From the NCBI GenBank assembly GCA_037953745.1, contig JBAKBP010012298.1, forward strand, positions 1-64,000: DNA of 64,000 bases, read 5' to 3'. Below the pieces are notes generated by a model, which worked only from the letters and a program-made list of their open reading frames with translations, was not told where the DNA came from and made no database searches. Positions within the stretch are counted from its first letter, which is position 1. Each line of letters begins with the position of its first letter. Below, in pieces: positions 30,000 to 43,508 of the stretch. The stretch is from Lithodes maja (Eukaryota; Arthropoda; Malacostraca; Decapoda; Lithodidae). Both the position numbers and the translations under genes were made by a program.

Positions 30000-31627
30000 T
30001 TGTGTGAAGTTATGAATGAAAAGCTTCAGTCAGTGTTTGTAAAAGAGGAGGAGTTTATAGAACCTAATAGAGAAATGAGAACACCACAGATGCCTGAAAT
30101 GAAAGTGACAAAAAGTGAAGTGCTGAAATTGATGCAGGATTTGGACGTGAGGAAATCAATGGGACCAGATGGAGTGGCTGGATGGATCCTCAAAGAATGT
30201 GCGGAAGAGTTAGTGGAACCAATCTATGAAATCATCAAATCTTCACTGAATGAGGGAGACCTGCCAGTGGAATGGAAGAGAGCTAACATAGTACCAATTT
30301 ACAAAGGAGGAGACAGAGAAAATCCGCTTAACTACAGACCGGTGTCCCTCACCAGCATTGTTTGTAAAATTTGTGAGAAAATTATAAGGAAAAAGTGGAC
30401 ACACTTCATTGAGGGACAGGGGGTGCTTAGCGAGAAACAATTTGGATTCAGGGAAGGGAGATCTTGTGTATCTAATTTATTAAGCTTTTATAGCAGAGTT
30501 GTAGATGTTACACAGGAGAGAGAGGGATGGGTTGACTGTGTTTACCTGGACCTGAAAAAGGCCTTTGACAGGGTGCCTCACAAAAGGTTATTGTGGAAAT
30601 TGCAGGTTGTTGGAGGTGTACATGGTAGGATGTTAAAATGGATGGAAAACTTTTTAATAGGAAGAGAAATGAGGACCACGATACGAGACGAATATTCACA
30701 GTGGAGGAGTGTGACGAGCGGAGTACCACAGGGATCAGTGTTGGGTCCGATAATGTTCCTACTTTATGTAAACGACATGCCAGAAAACTTGAATAGTCAT
30801 ATGAATATGTTTGCGGATGACGCTAAGATCATGAAGAATGTCACCTGTATAGAAAGTTGTCAGGATCTTCAAAAGGACCTAGATGAGTTGCACAGATGGA
30901 GCCAAACCTGGAAAATGAGTTTCAATGCAGAAAAGTGTCATGTTTTGGAAGTGGGAACAAGTGAGATAAGGCCAAGCTGGGTGTACAAATTAGGAATTGA
31001 AATAATAGGCAAAACACGGCATGAGAAGGACCTTGGAGTGATAATACAAGATGATCTATCCCCGGAGAAGCATATTAACATGATCATTGGAGGAGCATAT
31101 GGAATAATAACCAATATGAGAGTGGCATTTAACTATTTGGATGAAGAAATGTTAAGAAAATTGATAATGACTATGATAAGACCAAGATTAGAATATGCAG
31201 CAGTGATATGGTCACCACATTTGAAAAAACATATAAACAAATTAGAGAAAGTCCAAAGGATAGCAACGAAGATGATCCCAAGATTGAAGGAGTTGACATA
31301 TGAGGAAAGACTTAAGACACTACAACTGCCTACCTTGAAAGAGAGAAGGGAACGAGGCGACTTAATAACGATGTTCAAGGAGTAAAAAGTTTGGAACGAG
31401 TAGATAGGGAAGATCTATTCGTGAGGGATAATGGAAGGACAAGAGGGCACGAGTTTAAGCTGAGGAAGGGCAGATGTCGTAAGGACACAAAGAAATTCAG
31501 CTTCCCATATAGGAGTATAGAGACTTGGAACAACTTGGAGGAGGAGGTGGTGAGAGCGAGGAACATTAACATGTTCAAATCTAGGTTGGATAAAAGTAAA
31601 TATGGAAATAGGGCACATAAGTTATGA
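30000..31627 (+). pseudogene. CR1-like LINE RT, 5'-truncated, one frameshift
   Basis: A 461-codon frame (to 31385) carries KSMGPDG, NYRPVSLTSI, FGFREGRSC, YLDLKKAFD, SGVPQGSVLGP and the RT active site as FADD. The stop at 31383 follows an inserted base in a run of A. The C-terminal part (RTRGHEF, TWNNL, NMFKSRLDKSK) continues in the next frame to 31627. Endonuclease and ORF1 are absent. It is closely related to the next copy at 31985. Confidence 0.85.
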
Positions 31628-31772
31628 TATGTTAGTCCAAAATACTGGGAACTGGGAATATCCATTACGATACTTGTCTAAGTAAAATGGATTGATTATA
31701 AAGTAACTAAGACAGGACAACACGAGCGCTGCTCAATTCCTGTAAACTACAAATAGGTAAATACAAATAGGT
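31628..31772 (+). other. CR1-like 3' end with AAATAGGTAAATAC tail repeats
   Basis: After ACAGGACAACACGAGC comes CTACAAATAGGTAAATAC, with the final ACAAATAGGTAAATAC duplicated, and then the CA array. Short tandem repeats at the 3' end instead of poly(A) are a CR1-clade habit. Confidence 0.7.
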
Positions 31773-33852
<2,080 letters not shown>

Positions 33853-33950
33853 AGCAAAATTGGATAAATGTAGAGAGAGAGACAGGACAACACGAGCTTA
33901 GGCTCAAATCCTGTATACTACAATTAGGTGAGTACAGACACACACACATA

Positions 33951-34110
33951 GGCCCGTAGCCTAGTAGGTAGAGCTCTCGTCTCACACACGAGGGGTCGGG
34001 GGTTCAATACCCGGCCGGGCGGAGACAAATTGGGCTTGTCTCCTTTCATGTGTTAGCCTCAGTTCACCTAGCTGTAAATAGGTACCTGGAATAAGTGGAC
34101 GACGTTGTGA
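33951..34110 (+). repeat. tRNA-derived SINE
   Basis: The head has an A box TAGCCTAGTAGG (33956-33967) and a B box GGTTCAATACC (34001-34011), both close to the tRNA consensus, in a GGCCCGTAGC...GGCCGGGC context. The body then contains CACCTAGCTGTAAATAGGTACC, which resembles the CR1-like 3' tail just upstream. It sits immediately behind that tail. The right end is uncertain. Confidence 0.7.
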
Positions 34111-34427
34111 CGTCCCATCTGGGGTTGGCAAAAATTGGTACAAGGCGAGATGGGCATCATATGGTTCACCTAAGCTGATGGCTACCTAAGCCTTCGGGCG
34201 AGACGGTACCGTCTATAGTGAGAATGGTACCATACAGATCCACCCTAAGCCTTCGTTTCCGATGTCGCCAATTGGCTAAAATACAGACTACACACACATC
34301 CACAGCCATTCCAACAGTACATAAAACACTTAAGATGCATTCACGCAATACATTCCCAGTTAAGGAGGCGCGATAATAATGAGCTTAGCTCGCATTGCGT
34401 GGATTCCCCTTGACGAACAAGTAACTG

Positions 34428-34467
<40 letters not shown>

Positions 34468-34569
34468 CTATCTCTCTCTCTCTCTCTCCTTTACTGTCCT
34501 TATCTTCCACTTAAACCAATACAATGTTAGCTTTAACTGAGACACTGAGAAAACAGGTGAGGTCATTGA
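34111..34569. other. Non-coding with CA/CT microsatellites
   Basis: Contains (CA)n at about 34432-34467 and (CT)n at about 34471-34488. ACTGAGACACTGAGAAAACAGGT near 34538 echoes CCGAGACACTGGGAAAACAGGT at 29870, so a short unit flanks the CR1 pair on both sides. Confidence 0.5.
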
Positions 34570-34573
34570 TTAA

Positions 34574-35020
34574 CCCGTACAGCCCCAGCGACGCGCCTGG
34601 CGCGTCGGCGATGTATGTAACGCACAGCCCCAGAGACTCGCCTGGCGCGTCACCCTAATTTCCCCTAATTGCGCCGACCGTAACCTCAGGTGTAGCCACG
34701 CAAGAGGGCTCAGATTTGTATGGGAACTGTGTACGTATCCCACGCAACCGTGCCGATGGTTGAAAACTCTCAAAGTCCACGTGCGTGCGCGCGAGCGCGC
34801 AATAACCTGGTTTTGGGGATAATTGCCTTCAATTTTTTACTCTTATAAAATCCGTTTTCGGGGGCTCTGTAGGACAATTTTTTAAGCTTTTTGAGCGGTT
34901 TTTCGTGGTTTTTCCTTCATTCCTAACCCATTCGCTATTGTTTCTGGAATAAAACCATTTTTTGAAAACCGGCCGGGTTCTGGTGCGCAAACATTACAAA
35001 ACTAGCCGGGGCTCCACGGG
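34574..35020 (+). mobile_element. TTAA MITE, 447 bp
   Basis: TTAA at 34570-34573 and 35021-35024. The ends are CCCGTACAGCCCCAGC and the complement of CCGGGGCTCCACGGG, forming ~18-bp imperfect inverted repeats. GC-rich left end with two copies of CGCCTGGCGCGTC. Confidence 0.8.
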
Positions 35021-35660
35021 TTAATTACAATTATTATAGCTGCGTTTTCTGTTACCCCAAAGTCTGATAACCCACTCTCATTATAGTGGGGTGGCAGAAA
35101 ATGTACAAATTTTACGAGCCTGCCTTCAAAATGTATAGGCCTATATAATATATACAACATTTGTTTACTATTGTTGAACATGAATGTAAATATATATTAC
35201 AAAATGACCACTACAAAGTAAAACAAAGAATATAATACAGATGAAACATCGTAATATAATAAATATTATGAGGTATTTCAAGAACTGCAATGATCGACAA
35301 CTAGACATATCGGCAATAACTTATAATATATACAATTGAAGATTGTTTGTGACATCATATGAGGTGGAATTATACAAAACATTTCTCTTTGTAACATTAG
35401 AGTAATAAATAGTTGCTTAGGTTAACATTTCAATAATTCTGAGTATGACGACCACATACCTATAGAATTAACAATCCAAATTAATAAGGCACCGGAAATA
35501 ACAGAAACTAGCAATAGCATCAAGGCAAAGTTCCATGGAATGTAATCTCAAATGAAGAGTGCCCTGATCTTCATAGCCCTCCCCACTATCGGGGGCCGTG
35601 ATTTTAGATTGTTGGATAATGGGTAAATACTCATTTCCAGTGGTCCTTGATATAAAAGAA

Positions 35661-35877
35661 GGTAAGATTAGGAGTAGTGGGCGTACCACTACCAACATAC
35701 AGCATAACTCATCTATAAAACATTAACCTAACCAAACAACCTAACCTAACCTAACCTAGTATTCATGTAGTACTAGGTTTAAGTAGGTTAGGTTAGGTTA
35801 GGTTAATGTTTTATAGATGATTTATGCTGTATGTCGGTAGTGGTACGCCCACTACTCCTAATGATCCTAATCTTACC
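35661..35877. repeat. 217-bp palindrome with TTAGG telomere-like repeats
   Basis: The two ~100-bp arms are near-perfect inverted repeats around 35767. Near the centre one arm holds (CCTAA)n and the other (TTAGG)n, the arthropod telomere unit. Outer blocks include GGTAAGATTAGGAGTAG and AGTAGTGGGCGTACCACTAC. It would fold into a long hairpin. Confidence 0.85.
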
Positions 35878-35971
35878 TAAAAGAACACTGTAGGCCTATA
35901 TCGAAGAAAACACAAAAACAAAAAAACATTAACTAGCCTAGTGAAAAGGCTGTCCGGGGTCTCCTCAATTT

Positions 35972-36328
35972 TTACCGATATTTCATTAGGCCTAGCCAGC
36001 TAGCCTTTATTTTTTGTTTCTTGATTCTCTCCCTGTATTCAGAGAGAGATATCTTACGTTTTGTATGGGTGAAGGATGACACATTTAGGTTGTTTCCATT
36101 TTCTTGCAACTTAGGTTTTTTTACAGTAGGCCTATCCTGAGAGTGGTCCGAGTCTGACGGATGGTATTTTCTTTTTCTGCTTATTTCATATTTTAAAGGT
36201 ATTACTTCTTTATTCATAACATCTGCATTTGCCGTTTTATTATTTAACCTCTGAAGTGCGCACGGGGGTAAATGAAAACCTCCCCCTGTGCTGACGTATT
36301 TGAGGTTTTTCGTCACTAAAATATTCAT
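35972..36328 (-). CDS. Basic ORF downstream of the protease-like gene
   Basis: The 118-residue ORF is Lys/Arg-rich, with KRKYHPSDSDHSQDRP and a C-terminal LSEYRERIKKQKIKASW segment. No family was recognised. It follows the protease-like ORF on the same strand, separated by a TTAA element. It may be part of the same former gene. A short upstream reading frame in 36854-36979 (acidic, ERMEDLEESQ) may belong to it too. Confidence 0.35.
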   Translation of the reverse strand: MNILVTKNLKYVSTGGGFHLPPCALQRLNNKTANADVMNKEVIPLKYEISRKRKYHPSDSDHSQDRPTVKKPKLQENGNNLNVSSFTHTKRKISLSEYRERIKKQKIKASWLGLMKYR

Positions 36329-36394
36329 TGTACCATTAATAGCATTAATAATTATCCATATGCGCCTATTATGGGTTGATTATAAAGGTATTAA

Positions 36395-36849
36395 CCTGAA
36401 ACAACAATAAAACGAGTGAAAACAGCGTTTGGATGGTCAAAATCGGAGATATAGCCCGCGAGTTGTATAATCTATGGGTGAGGCAAACTCCTTTCCCGCC
36501 AATTTCCCCCAAGGCCACTGAGACACAGTCGATCGATACTCTCTCTCTCTCTCTTGCACTCGATGGCCATCAGTGATGACAACACCCTGCTTGCAACTCG
36601 CTAATGTTAGCACGAAAATATACCTCAGAATAAGGGAATAATAGGGAAAATAGGTGATAACTGAGGAATAGGAGGAAAGTGGGGAAGGAGGGGAGGTAGA
36701 GGACTGAGATTTTGCATGGCCCAGGGAAAAAAAAAAAAAAAAAAAAAAAATTTTCGATGTAAAAAGTTGATTTTTAGTTTTACTTACTCCAGAGAGTCTT
36801 CCCGCAGTCCGCCGGCCGAACTCTAAAGAGTCTTCCCGCAGTTCCCGGG
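36395..36849 (-). mobile_element. Probable TTAA MITE related to 42866-43508
   Basis: TTAA lies at 36391-36394 and 36850-36853. The interior shares GGGAAAATAGGTGATAA, GTTTGGATGGTCAAAATCGGAGATAT and the GGGGAAGGAGGGGAGG and poly(A/T) blocks with the 643-bp element at 42866. The right end CCCGGG fits the family; the left end is degenerate. It separates two ORFs that may have been one gene. Confidence 0.6.
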
Positions 36850-36988
36850 TTAACTTTGGAATAATTAGACTATTTTCTAATAACGTCTGACTTTCCTCAA
36901 GGTCTTCCATTCTTTCCTGTTCCTCAAAATTGTCCTCACCAATTCCCAAATTCAATCCATAGTGGGTACACTGTAGCACAGGTATATT

Positions 36989-37696
36989 TTAAAGCTCAGC
37001 CATACCTAATAGTATATAGGGCTTATGATCAATAACCCGGGCATTTACTTGAAATCTAAAGTTTTTTATCTGCATATTAATACTTGCTAAAGTGTGAGCA
37101 GTGCTAACTTTATTTCCTGGCAGATCGTAGTTGTCTATAGGCTCCTTCAATTTGATTTGATCTATTTGATTTGTTTCGACAAATTCTATGGTAATCATAG
37201 CCGTAAGGCCTCCTGTATCAGGAAATACAAGAACATCCAGTCCAGTCCAGTTGTGGCTGTGTTCGTCCCCGTTAATATTAGCTACGTTACCACCACACAT
37301 TCTCGGTCTAGGTATTGCATCTAGATCTTGTATAATCATATATGGATTAACAGGGTCATTATATATTCTGCACCTATGTGACAAGAGAATGTCCGCACCT
37401 AATAATTGATAACCTTTCACTTTGCCAACTGTCAAGTATGGATATATAGTTAGGCCACCTTCACATGTTAAAGGTGTGGGACCTATTTCACCAAAAACAT
37501 TGGTTAGATTTGTATTTTTGATTAGCTTTCCCAGTGTCCCAACGCCCTGGTAAAAGCGAAACACCGCAGCACTGATCATTGTAAACTCACATCTATTGTC
37601 CAATAGGAATGGAATGGGACGATGGTATCCTGCGAGCCGAGCACGTAATATCAGGCGCAGTCCACCCTCTTGCCATTCTAAATCTACTCTTGTCAT
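36989..37696 (-). CDS. Two-lobed aspartic-protease-like protein
   Basis: The 235-residue ORF has two retropepsin-like halves. Half 1 has IPFLLDNRCEFTMIS (residues ~28-42) in the place of the usual LLDTGA, and YQLLGADIL near 96-104 as the second conserved element. Half 2 has VFPDTGGLTAMI near 156-167, keeping DTG, and YILLGMAEL at the end. The first active-site triad is DNR, so half 1 is probably inactive. The start Met lies at 37696; upstream frames were not resolved. It could be a domesticated retroelement protease or a fragment of an unfamiliar retroelement. No RT is adjacent. Confidence 0.5.
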   Translation of the reverse strand: MTRVDLEWQEGGLRLILRARLAGYHRPIPFLLDNRCEFTMISAAVFRFYQGVGTLGKLIKNTNLTNVFGEIGPTPLTCEGGLTIYPYLTVGKVKGYQLLGADILLSHRCRIYNDPVNPYMIIQDLDAIPRPRMCGGNVANINGDEHSHNWTGLDVLVFPDTGGLTAMITIEFVETNQIDQIKLKEPIDNYDLPGNKVSTAHTLASINMQIKNFRFQVNARVIDHKPYILLGMAEL

Positions 37697-37999
37697 TTTG
37701 GGTTTGGCAGCAATTGGTACAGAGGGTAATAGGCCCTAGCCAAGTAATATAATTTACCGGTCACAAACTGATTCAATTAGGCTAGGCCTAGCCTAAAGAG
37801 CGATAAACTTCTCACTGCAAATCTCCAAATTGTTTATAGTCTTATTTTGTTCGTAAATAGCTATATTTTCTCCTTTGCTTATCTTATACACTGTCAGAGT
37901 TATGTTAACTATATGTCTAATGGTATAAAAAAACAATTAGCCAACTTAAATATACGTAAAACAGGAAAAGCTCTGAGGATGAATACAAACAGCTAACCA

Positions 38000-38445
38000 A
38001 CGCGACAAGACAGGGGTGACTGGTCACTGTTGTCAACTTGTCACTATTCCTAAAATAAAAAAATCAATTTACTCAAGACAAATTAGCGCTAGATCCGTTC
38101 TAAAAGGGCGTTATTTTTTTGTATAGTAGGTCTCTAGATAGCCAAACATTCCTAAAATGATGCCTAAACTCTAGAATGTCGATACAAATGACTCGAATAT
38201 CTAGATTACCACTAGAATCCGTGTCTTTAGTTGCAAACAAATGTCGCTTAATCGAAGTAAACATTTCGCTAGATCTAGCAAGAAAGTAGCTTAATTGGTA
38301 ACACTGGTTGAGTCGCACAGCCCTTTAAAAGTTAATTTTGCTTACCTGATCGATCCCTTTCTTTTTAATATAGAGTTTATAGACATATTTTATTTGTATT
38401 TTATATTAGCATAAGCAATGTCAATTTATACCAATATAATTATTA
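38000..38445 (-). repeat. Dispersed ~440-bp repeat, copy 1
   Basis: It matches 47033-47470 in the opposite orientation. Both copies have a 60-70-codon open frame starting MRLNQC with strong conservation, but no known protein is recognised. Common phrases are GCGACTCAACCAGTGTT and CGCTAGATCTAGC. The ends are not flanked by clear target duplications. Confidence 0.75.
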
Positions 38446-40947
38446 ACTTTTGGGAAATTTGGCTGGTTTTTGGGGGAGGATGATCTTTTCAACGGCCTCC
38501 CCTATTGGCATTTTTTGTATCCACATTCTATGTATTATACGTTTCACAGTTTCACCTCTTGTACTGTATAGGCCTTGAGAAGTTGAGATGACAGGTCTAA
38601 AGACAAGCCACCCAAATAACAATTACAGATTAGCCAGTCTGCAACTCCAAGACCCCATAATCAAGACAAGAAATAGCAGACACCCCAATTGTCCCATGCC
38701 CTAGCCCCTGTACAAATACCAGAGCGACCCCTGTTCCACCGTTTTCTATGACAGCCACAGGTGGGAGGCCCCTCCCAGAGGCCCCTCCCACTAATCAGCC
38801 ACCTGCTCGGACGACGCCCCTCGTAGCCCGGTGCCGGCACGGGCTACGTACATGTCCTCAGCTCCCAGCTATGGAAGACACAGAAGAAGTAGTTATGCAA
38901 ATAGAACATCAACGGCCTGAAATCAACCGACGGAAATGGATATAAGCGAGAGGACACATTGTGGCGGATCAGGAGATCCAATAAACCTCGACCAAGAACA
39001 ACTATTAAGTAAGCTATATCAAGGTTTGTTTAGGAATGTAACTCATAGACAAGTCCATATAGGCCTACATCCCCTTTCTCCCTTATTGGATTAAGTAACT
39101 AGGTTTTAAGTAATTATTGAACTACCTAGCACATATGTATTCATGCAAACCACCACTAGGTATACCTACAATAAGTTATTACCTCACAACTTCATCACAA
39201 CGATTTCACTATATCCCTCTAATCTCGAAGACCTGTCCACGGGAGTCGAGGAAAAGGCCGCATATTATCTCACGTAAATTGTGGAAAAGTATGCAAAATA
39301 CACGACCCTACTACTCCAGTCCTACCTATAGCTGCTGAGTAGCTGCAACTGTGTAGCTTGCACCTGCCCTGCCCCCAGAGAGTGCCCTGCCCTAAAGTGC
39401 CCTATCGTCCTGTTCGAGCCACGCCCTGCCCCCCTGAAGCGCTTCCCCTATGATTTATACTCCAAGCCGGCCAGCCCCGCACTCTCTTCATCAGCCCTCC
39501 AAACATTCCCTAAGTTCTGTGTGTCTTTTTGTTGTGTTATTGTTGTCAAGGTAAATTAAGATATGTGAACTGTGTTTTGCTAATTATCTCTGAGATCTGT
39601 GCCCAAGATCTTCAATTGTGTATCAGTGTTAATCATTCTGAAACTTATACTTTCTCCTTGTGTTAAAACTGTGTATAAGTCTTAAACCTGTGATAGTGAT
39701 TCAATTCATGTCAAACGCCTTACGCATACGTTACATAGTTGTGTTCAGTTATTCCTTTTGCCACACGCTCGCAGATCTTTCCATATATGTATTCTGTTAT
39801 GTATTTTATGAGTTGAGGTCGACGTGTATTTCGTTATCTGATTCGATCCCTTCATAATTGACGTATTTCGTGATCTGATTTCCCTTCATAATTGATTCTA
39901 CCTAGAACCTACGCCCAATTTTATAACGAATTTACTCGCACATACTTAATCTCTAGCCCTCAGAATTATTACAGTAAAAACCTATCTCCCCTGTTACTTG
40001 ATTACGTTCGATTATATAATCGCCTTTGTAATTATTTTATGAATTCATATTGACGTTCATTTGATTACCGATGTAAGTAATTCTGATTCTTCGTGCTTAG
40101 GAATTCCAGCTTTGCATAGATTCTGTTGCTTAATTTCACATCACTTACCATACACCGATTATTCTAGTGTAGCCTATATGTTTATTGCAAGACTGTTAAT
40201 TCATTCAGATATCTTAAGAATACTGATATTAGTATTTCTTTAGCATAACTTTGTCTTATGCACCCTCTTTCTTTTGTTTAATTAATATCATATTTAATTA
40301 TTCTTTGACGCTAGTAATCCTAAGCGTTCCCAGAGCATTTGTTGACTAACTTCATTTAGTTACTTTTATTCTATTCTCTTGTGTAAGTAATTAGAATTAT
40401 TCTTTAATTCATTCATAATTATACGCCTTTTTATATCTGAATTCCTCGGCTCGTTTCGTTATTTCTTACATACGATCGTTGACGTGAATAGGCTATAAGA
40501 TATTCATTGGAAATCACATTAATTATTCTTCCAAGCTAATCTTGTGTACCTTAAATTAAAACATGGTTTGTCACCACTTTCAGAGTGATATAATTGATAC
40601 TACTCTCCTAGTTGCATAAACTTTGAATTTAATGCTCAACACCTCAGTAGGCTACAGTACATGACCCTTCTCCCTCTGTTTTAGTAGGAGGGCCACTTGA
40701 GTCTACCGCGACCAACCTGTAATGCGACCCTCAGCCGTGTGACTCGCCTAGTCAAGCTGGGCATTTATTTTGTTCTCAATTCCCCCCCATGTCTCTCAGC
40801 TTGAGATTTTAATTGTTTCTTTGTTTGTTATTCAGTCACGTAAGACACTCGACTCATTTCGATTGTTATTATTAAGAGGCGTGTAACATGCGGAGTCAAG
40901 TGGAAAAGAGAAAACATCGTGGATAACAGATAGTTACCCTAAGGAGT
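38446..40947. other. AT-rich region without clear genes
   Basis: A 65-codon ORF at 38748-38945 (Pro-rich, then MEDTEEVVMQIE) precedes an AATAAA at about 38981 and could be a terminal exon, but nothing supports this further. The remainder to 40947 shows no coding signal, repeat or RNA that I recognise. Confidence 0.3.
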
Positions 40948-40960
40948 GAATACATGCATA

Positions 40961-41143
40961 AATGACGGCATTATAGATGTTGTCCTAATTAGATGATGAA
41001 AACCGGTTTGGTATGCACGTGGCACAATACGACACAAGGACAGTGCCGCTATGTCGTCGTATCAATACTGGTGGCATACTCCGGTTAATATTATATATAC
41101 ACTTAGTTACTAGAAGAACAAGGCAAGGGGGCAACTGAGCACG
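40961..41143 (+). repeat. Left arm of a large inverted repeat
   Basis: The ~180-base arm pairs with 41803-41965. Shared blocks (one arm complemented) include GACACAAGGACAGTGCCGC and CATTATAG. The 660-base loop contains the tRNA-like unit and the start of the second Gypsy 3' copy. Confidence 0.75.
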
Positions 41144-41155
41144 GGGGTACATAGG

Positions 41156-41228
41156 GGAGGTGTGGCAGAGTGGTCTTGCCACTGGACTGGTAATCCAATG
41201 GACCCGGGTTCGAATCCCAATATGTCAA
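41156..41228 (+). tRNA. tRNA-like sequence, probably SINE or pseudogene
   Basis: GGTGTGGCAGAGTGG resembles the D-arm/A box and CGGGTTCGAATCCC is a good B box. An anticodon stem TGGA-CTGGTAA-TCCA is present. The acceptor and T stems pair poorly and there is no long variable arm, although the D-arm is tRNA-Ser-like. A functional tRNA is unlikely. Confidence 0.45.
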
Positions 41229-41802
41229 TGGGAAGATATTATTGGGATGGAATTTGTGCTGTACCTAGTATCAGTGCATTACCACAGCACACCGAAATGC
41301 CAAAAAAATACCCTCATTATTCCCTGATTAAATAGCATTGTATGAAAATTCCTAAAATGCCCCAGCACGAGAAGCCCACCACAGAAGCCACGAACGAACA
41401 CCACACAGAAACACCAAAGGAAAGGTCCACAGAACGAAAGGACCAGCTGACCGAGCCAGCCATTTCAGACAGGCCCAAGCCCGCAGGGCTAAACAGCTCC
41501 AGGACGCACCCATTTACCTTTTCTAAACTGACCATTTTCCACACCTCACGTACACTAACCCTCTCGTGTTCTACACTCCTAACTACAAAGATGATGAACA
41601 GGAATATACATTCATATTAAAAACACCCATGCCCTGTCCCGACGTTGAGCCAATGCCAACACATCAGACAGCCATAATTATATCTATGTATGTTCTTACA
41701 TCCGAGAAGTAGATGTTATATATCTTAGAAGTTAAAACACCCACGCTTGTCCCTAGACCTCGTATATCATTTTCCATGACGAGTATAGATATATGTAACC
41801 CA

Positions 41803-41965
41803 TGCTCAGTCGCCCCTTGCATTGTTCCTCTAGTAACTAAGTCTATAATATTAACTGCCACCAGCATTGATGCGACATAGCGGCACTGTCCTTGTGTCGT
41901 ATTGTGCCAAGTACAGATCAACCAGGTTTCATCACCTTATTAGGACGACGACTATAATGTCATCG
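41803..41965 (-). repeat. Right arm of the large inverted repeat
   Basis: Reverse complement of 40961-41143 with small indels. Confidence 0.75.
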
Positions 41966-42865
41966 TTCATCGATGTATGCAATTCTTAGGTTAAGTATTT
42001 TTATCCGCCATTGTGTTCACCTTTTTCCATTTACTTTCCACAATTGTCATACGTCTTCCCCTTGCCTCCTTCGTATCCACAGTCCACACTACGCCAATTT
42101 ACTTTGTGTCTTACACCTCTTACCCAACCAGAGATTGTATAAGATAACCTGGTTACCAGTATCTGTCATAAGTACCCCGAAACAATAACTAAGTACCCCT
42201 ACGAACTGCCGCTGTTGTTGGTATTTATATTTAATAGAAAACGCAGTTCCCAGGGCCAACTAATAATATCCATAACCCTCGGACTGATCACATAACTCTA
42301 TTTTTTCCAGACTCATATACCACCCCATAGTTGCATTCCCCGGTAGCATTTGGCTAACGTATTCTACTGCCTTTTCAAACTTCCATATCAATTGTAGCCT
42401 AATGCCACCCCCACGCCCAGGGACCTTAGGGGCAAAATTTCCCTGTAGCCCTTGAACTCTCCCCCCCTCTCATTAAGACACCCGCGCTTCTCGACTCTTG
42501 TCCGACCTAGCCTCTCTCTCATACCTCTTGAAGATCCTTGAATTGTCCGTTGCTAACGCTCTCCAACCTTTTATATAATTATATACTCCTATCCAGCCTA
42601 CCTTCACTTAGTAGGCCAGAACAACATTAGAACTTTACTAGCCCCTTGCATGCCATCTATTCTCTTACAACACATTCACAACCCTGCACCCAATGGTCAT
42701 CGGTGCGAGGCTAGCCGCCCCGCCAGTAACTAACTTCTATTGCCATACTTCCAGATAAATGTGGCAGAGTTAGCAACCCAGTCTCCACCACATCCAGCAA
42801 ACCCTACAATTAACAACCAGCCGAGTAAAACCAGCTAGCTAAGGCACCTTCGGTTTTGGTATTAA

Positions 42866-43508
42866 CCCGGTAAGCGCTAAATAGACCTAGGGGCTAGGGT
42901 AGTTATTTGTGTATTTCTAGCCTTGGATTCTGACAGAATTCGTTATATTTACAATATAGACCATTATTTGTTTTCGGTATGCTTTTATTTTACATATATG
43001 ATGTATATATATGAACCTTCAAGAGTGCTAAAATAAGTGGGAAAAGCATTTGGGTGGTGAAAAACGAAGATATTGGCCACCCGGTCGTAATGTCAGGCGA
43101 GAGAGAGAGACAGTCAACCCTCCTCTCTCGCTGTCTGTGAGGTAACTGAGACAAGCGGGGCGGTGTGGGCTGGTGTCTCGGTGTTACATATCGATCTTTT
43201 CTGCAACCCACTTGTGCTACATTATCGCGGGAGAGAAAAATAACCGATAAATGATGATAATAAGAGGGAAAATAGGTGATAATTGAGGAGGGGAGGGAGG
43301 GGGGAATAAGGTGGGGAAGGAGGGGAGGGGGGTGGGTGAGATTTACATGGATGAGTACTGGAGGGGAATTATCTCACCTAGAGACAAATTTTTTTTTTTT
43401 GATAGGCCCTTTTTTTTTTTTGGAAAGCTTTTTTTATGGTCCTGCTTCCGTGAGGCCTATCGCGTTCCCTATAGGAAGCCTTCCGTGAGGCCTATCGCGC
43501 TTGCCGGG
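42866..43508 (+). mobile_element. TTAA MITE, 643 bp, in the Gypsy 3' region
   Basis: The ends are CCCGGTAAGCGC and GCGCTTGCCGGG, an 11 of 12 inverted match, flanked by TTAA at 42862-42865 and 43509-43512. The first Gypsy copy has the same flanks joined at a single TTAA (26187-26190), which is a paralogous empty site. No transposase is inside; poly(T) tracts and a GGGGAGGGAGG stretch are. Confidence 0.92.

Noticed and set aside
38748..38945. A host terminal exon with a nearby AATAAA
   Set aside because: A 65-codon frame without recognisable domain or splice context is not enough to call a gene.
41156..41228. A functional tRNA gene
   Set aside because: The A and B boxes are good, but acceptor and T stems do not pair well and the unit lies in repeat debris; it is reported only as tRNA-like.
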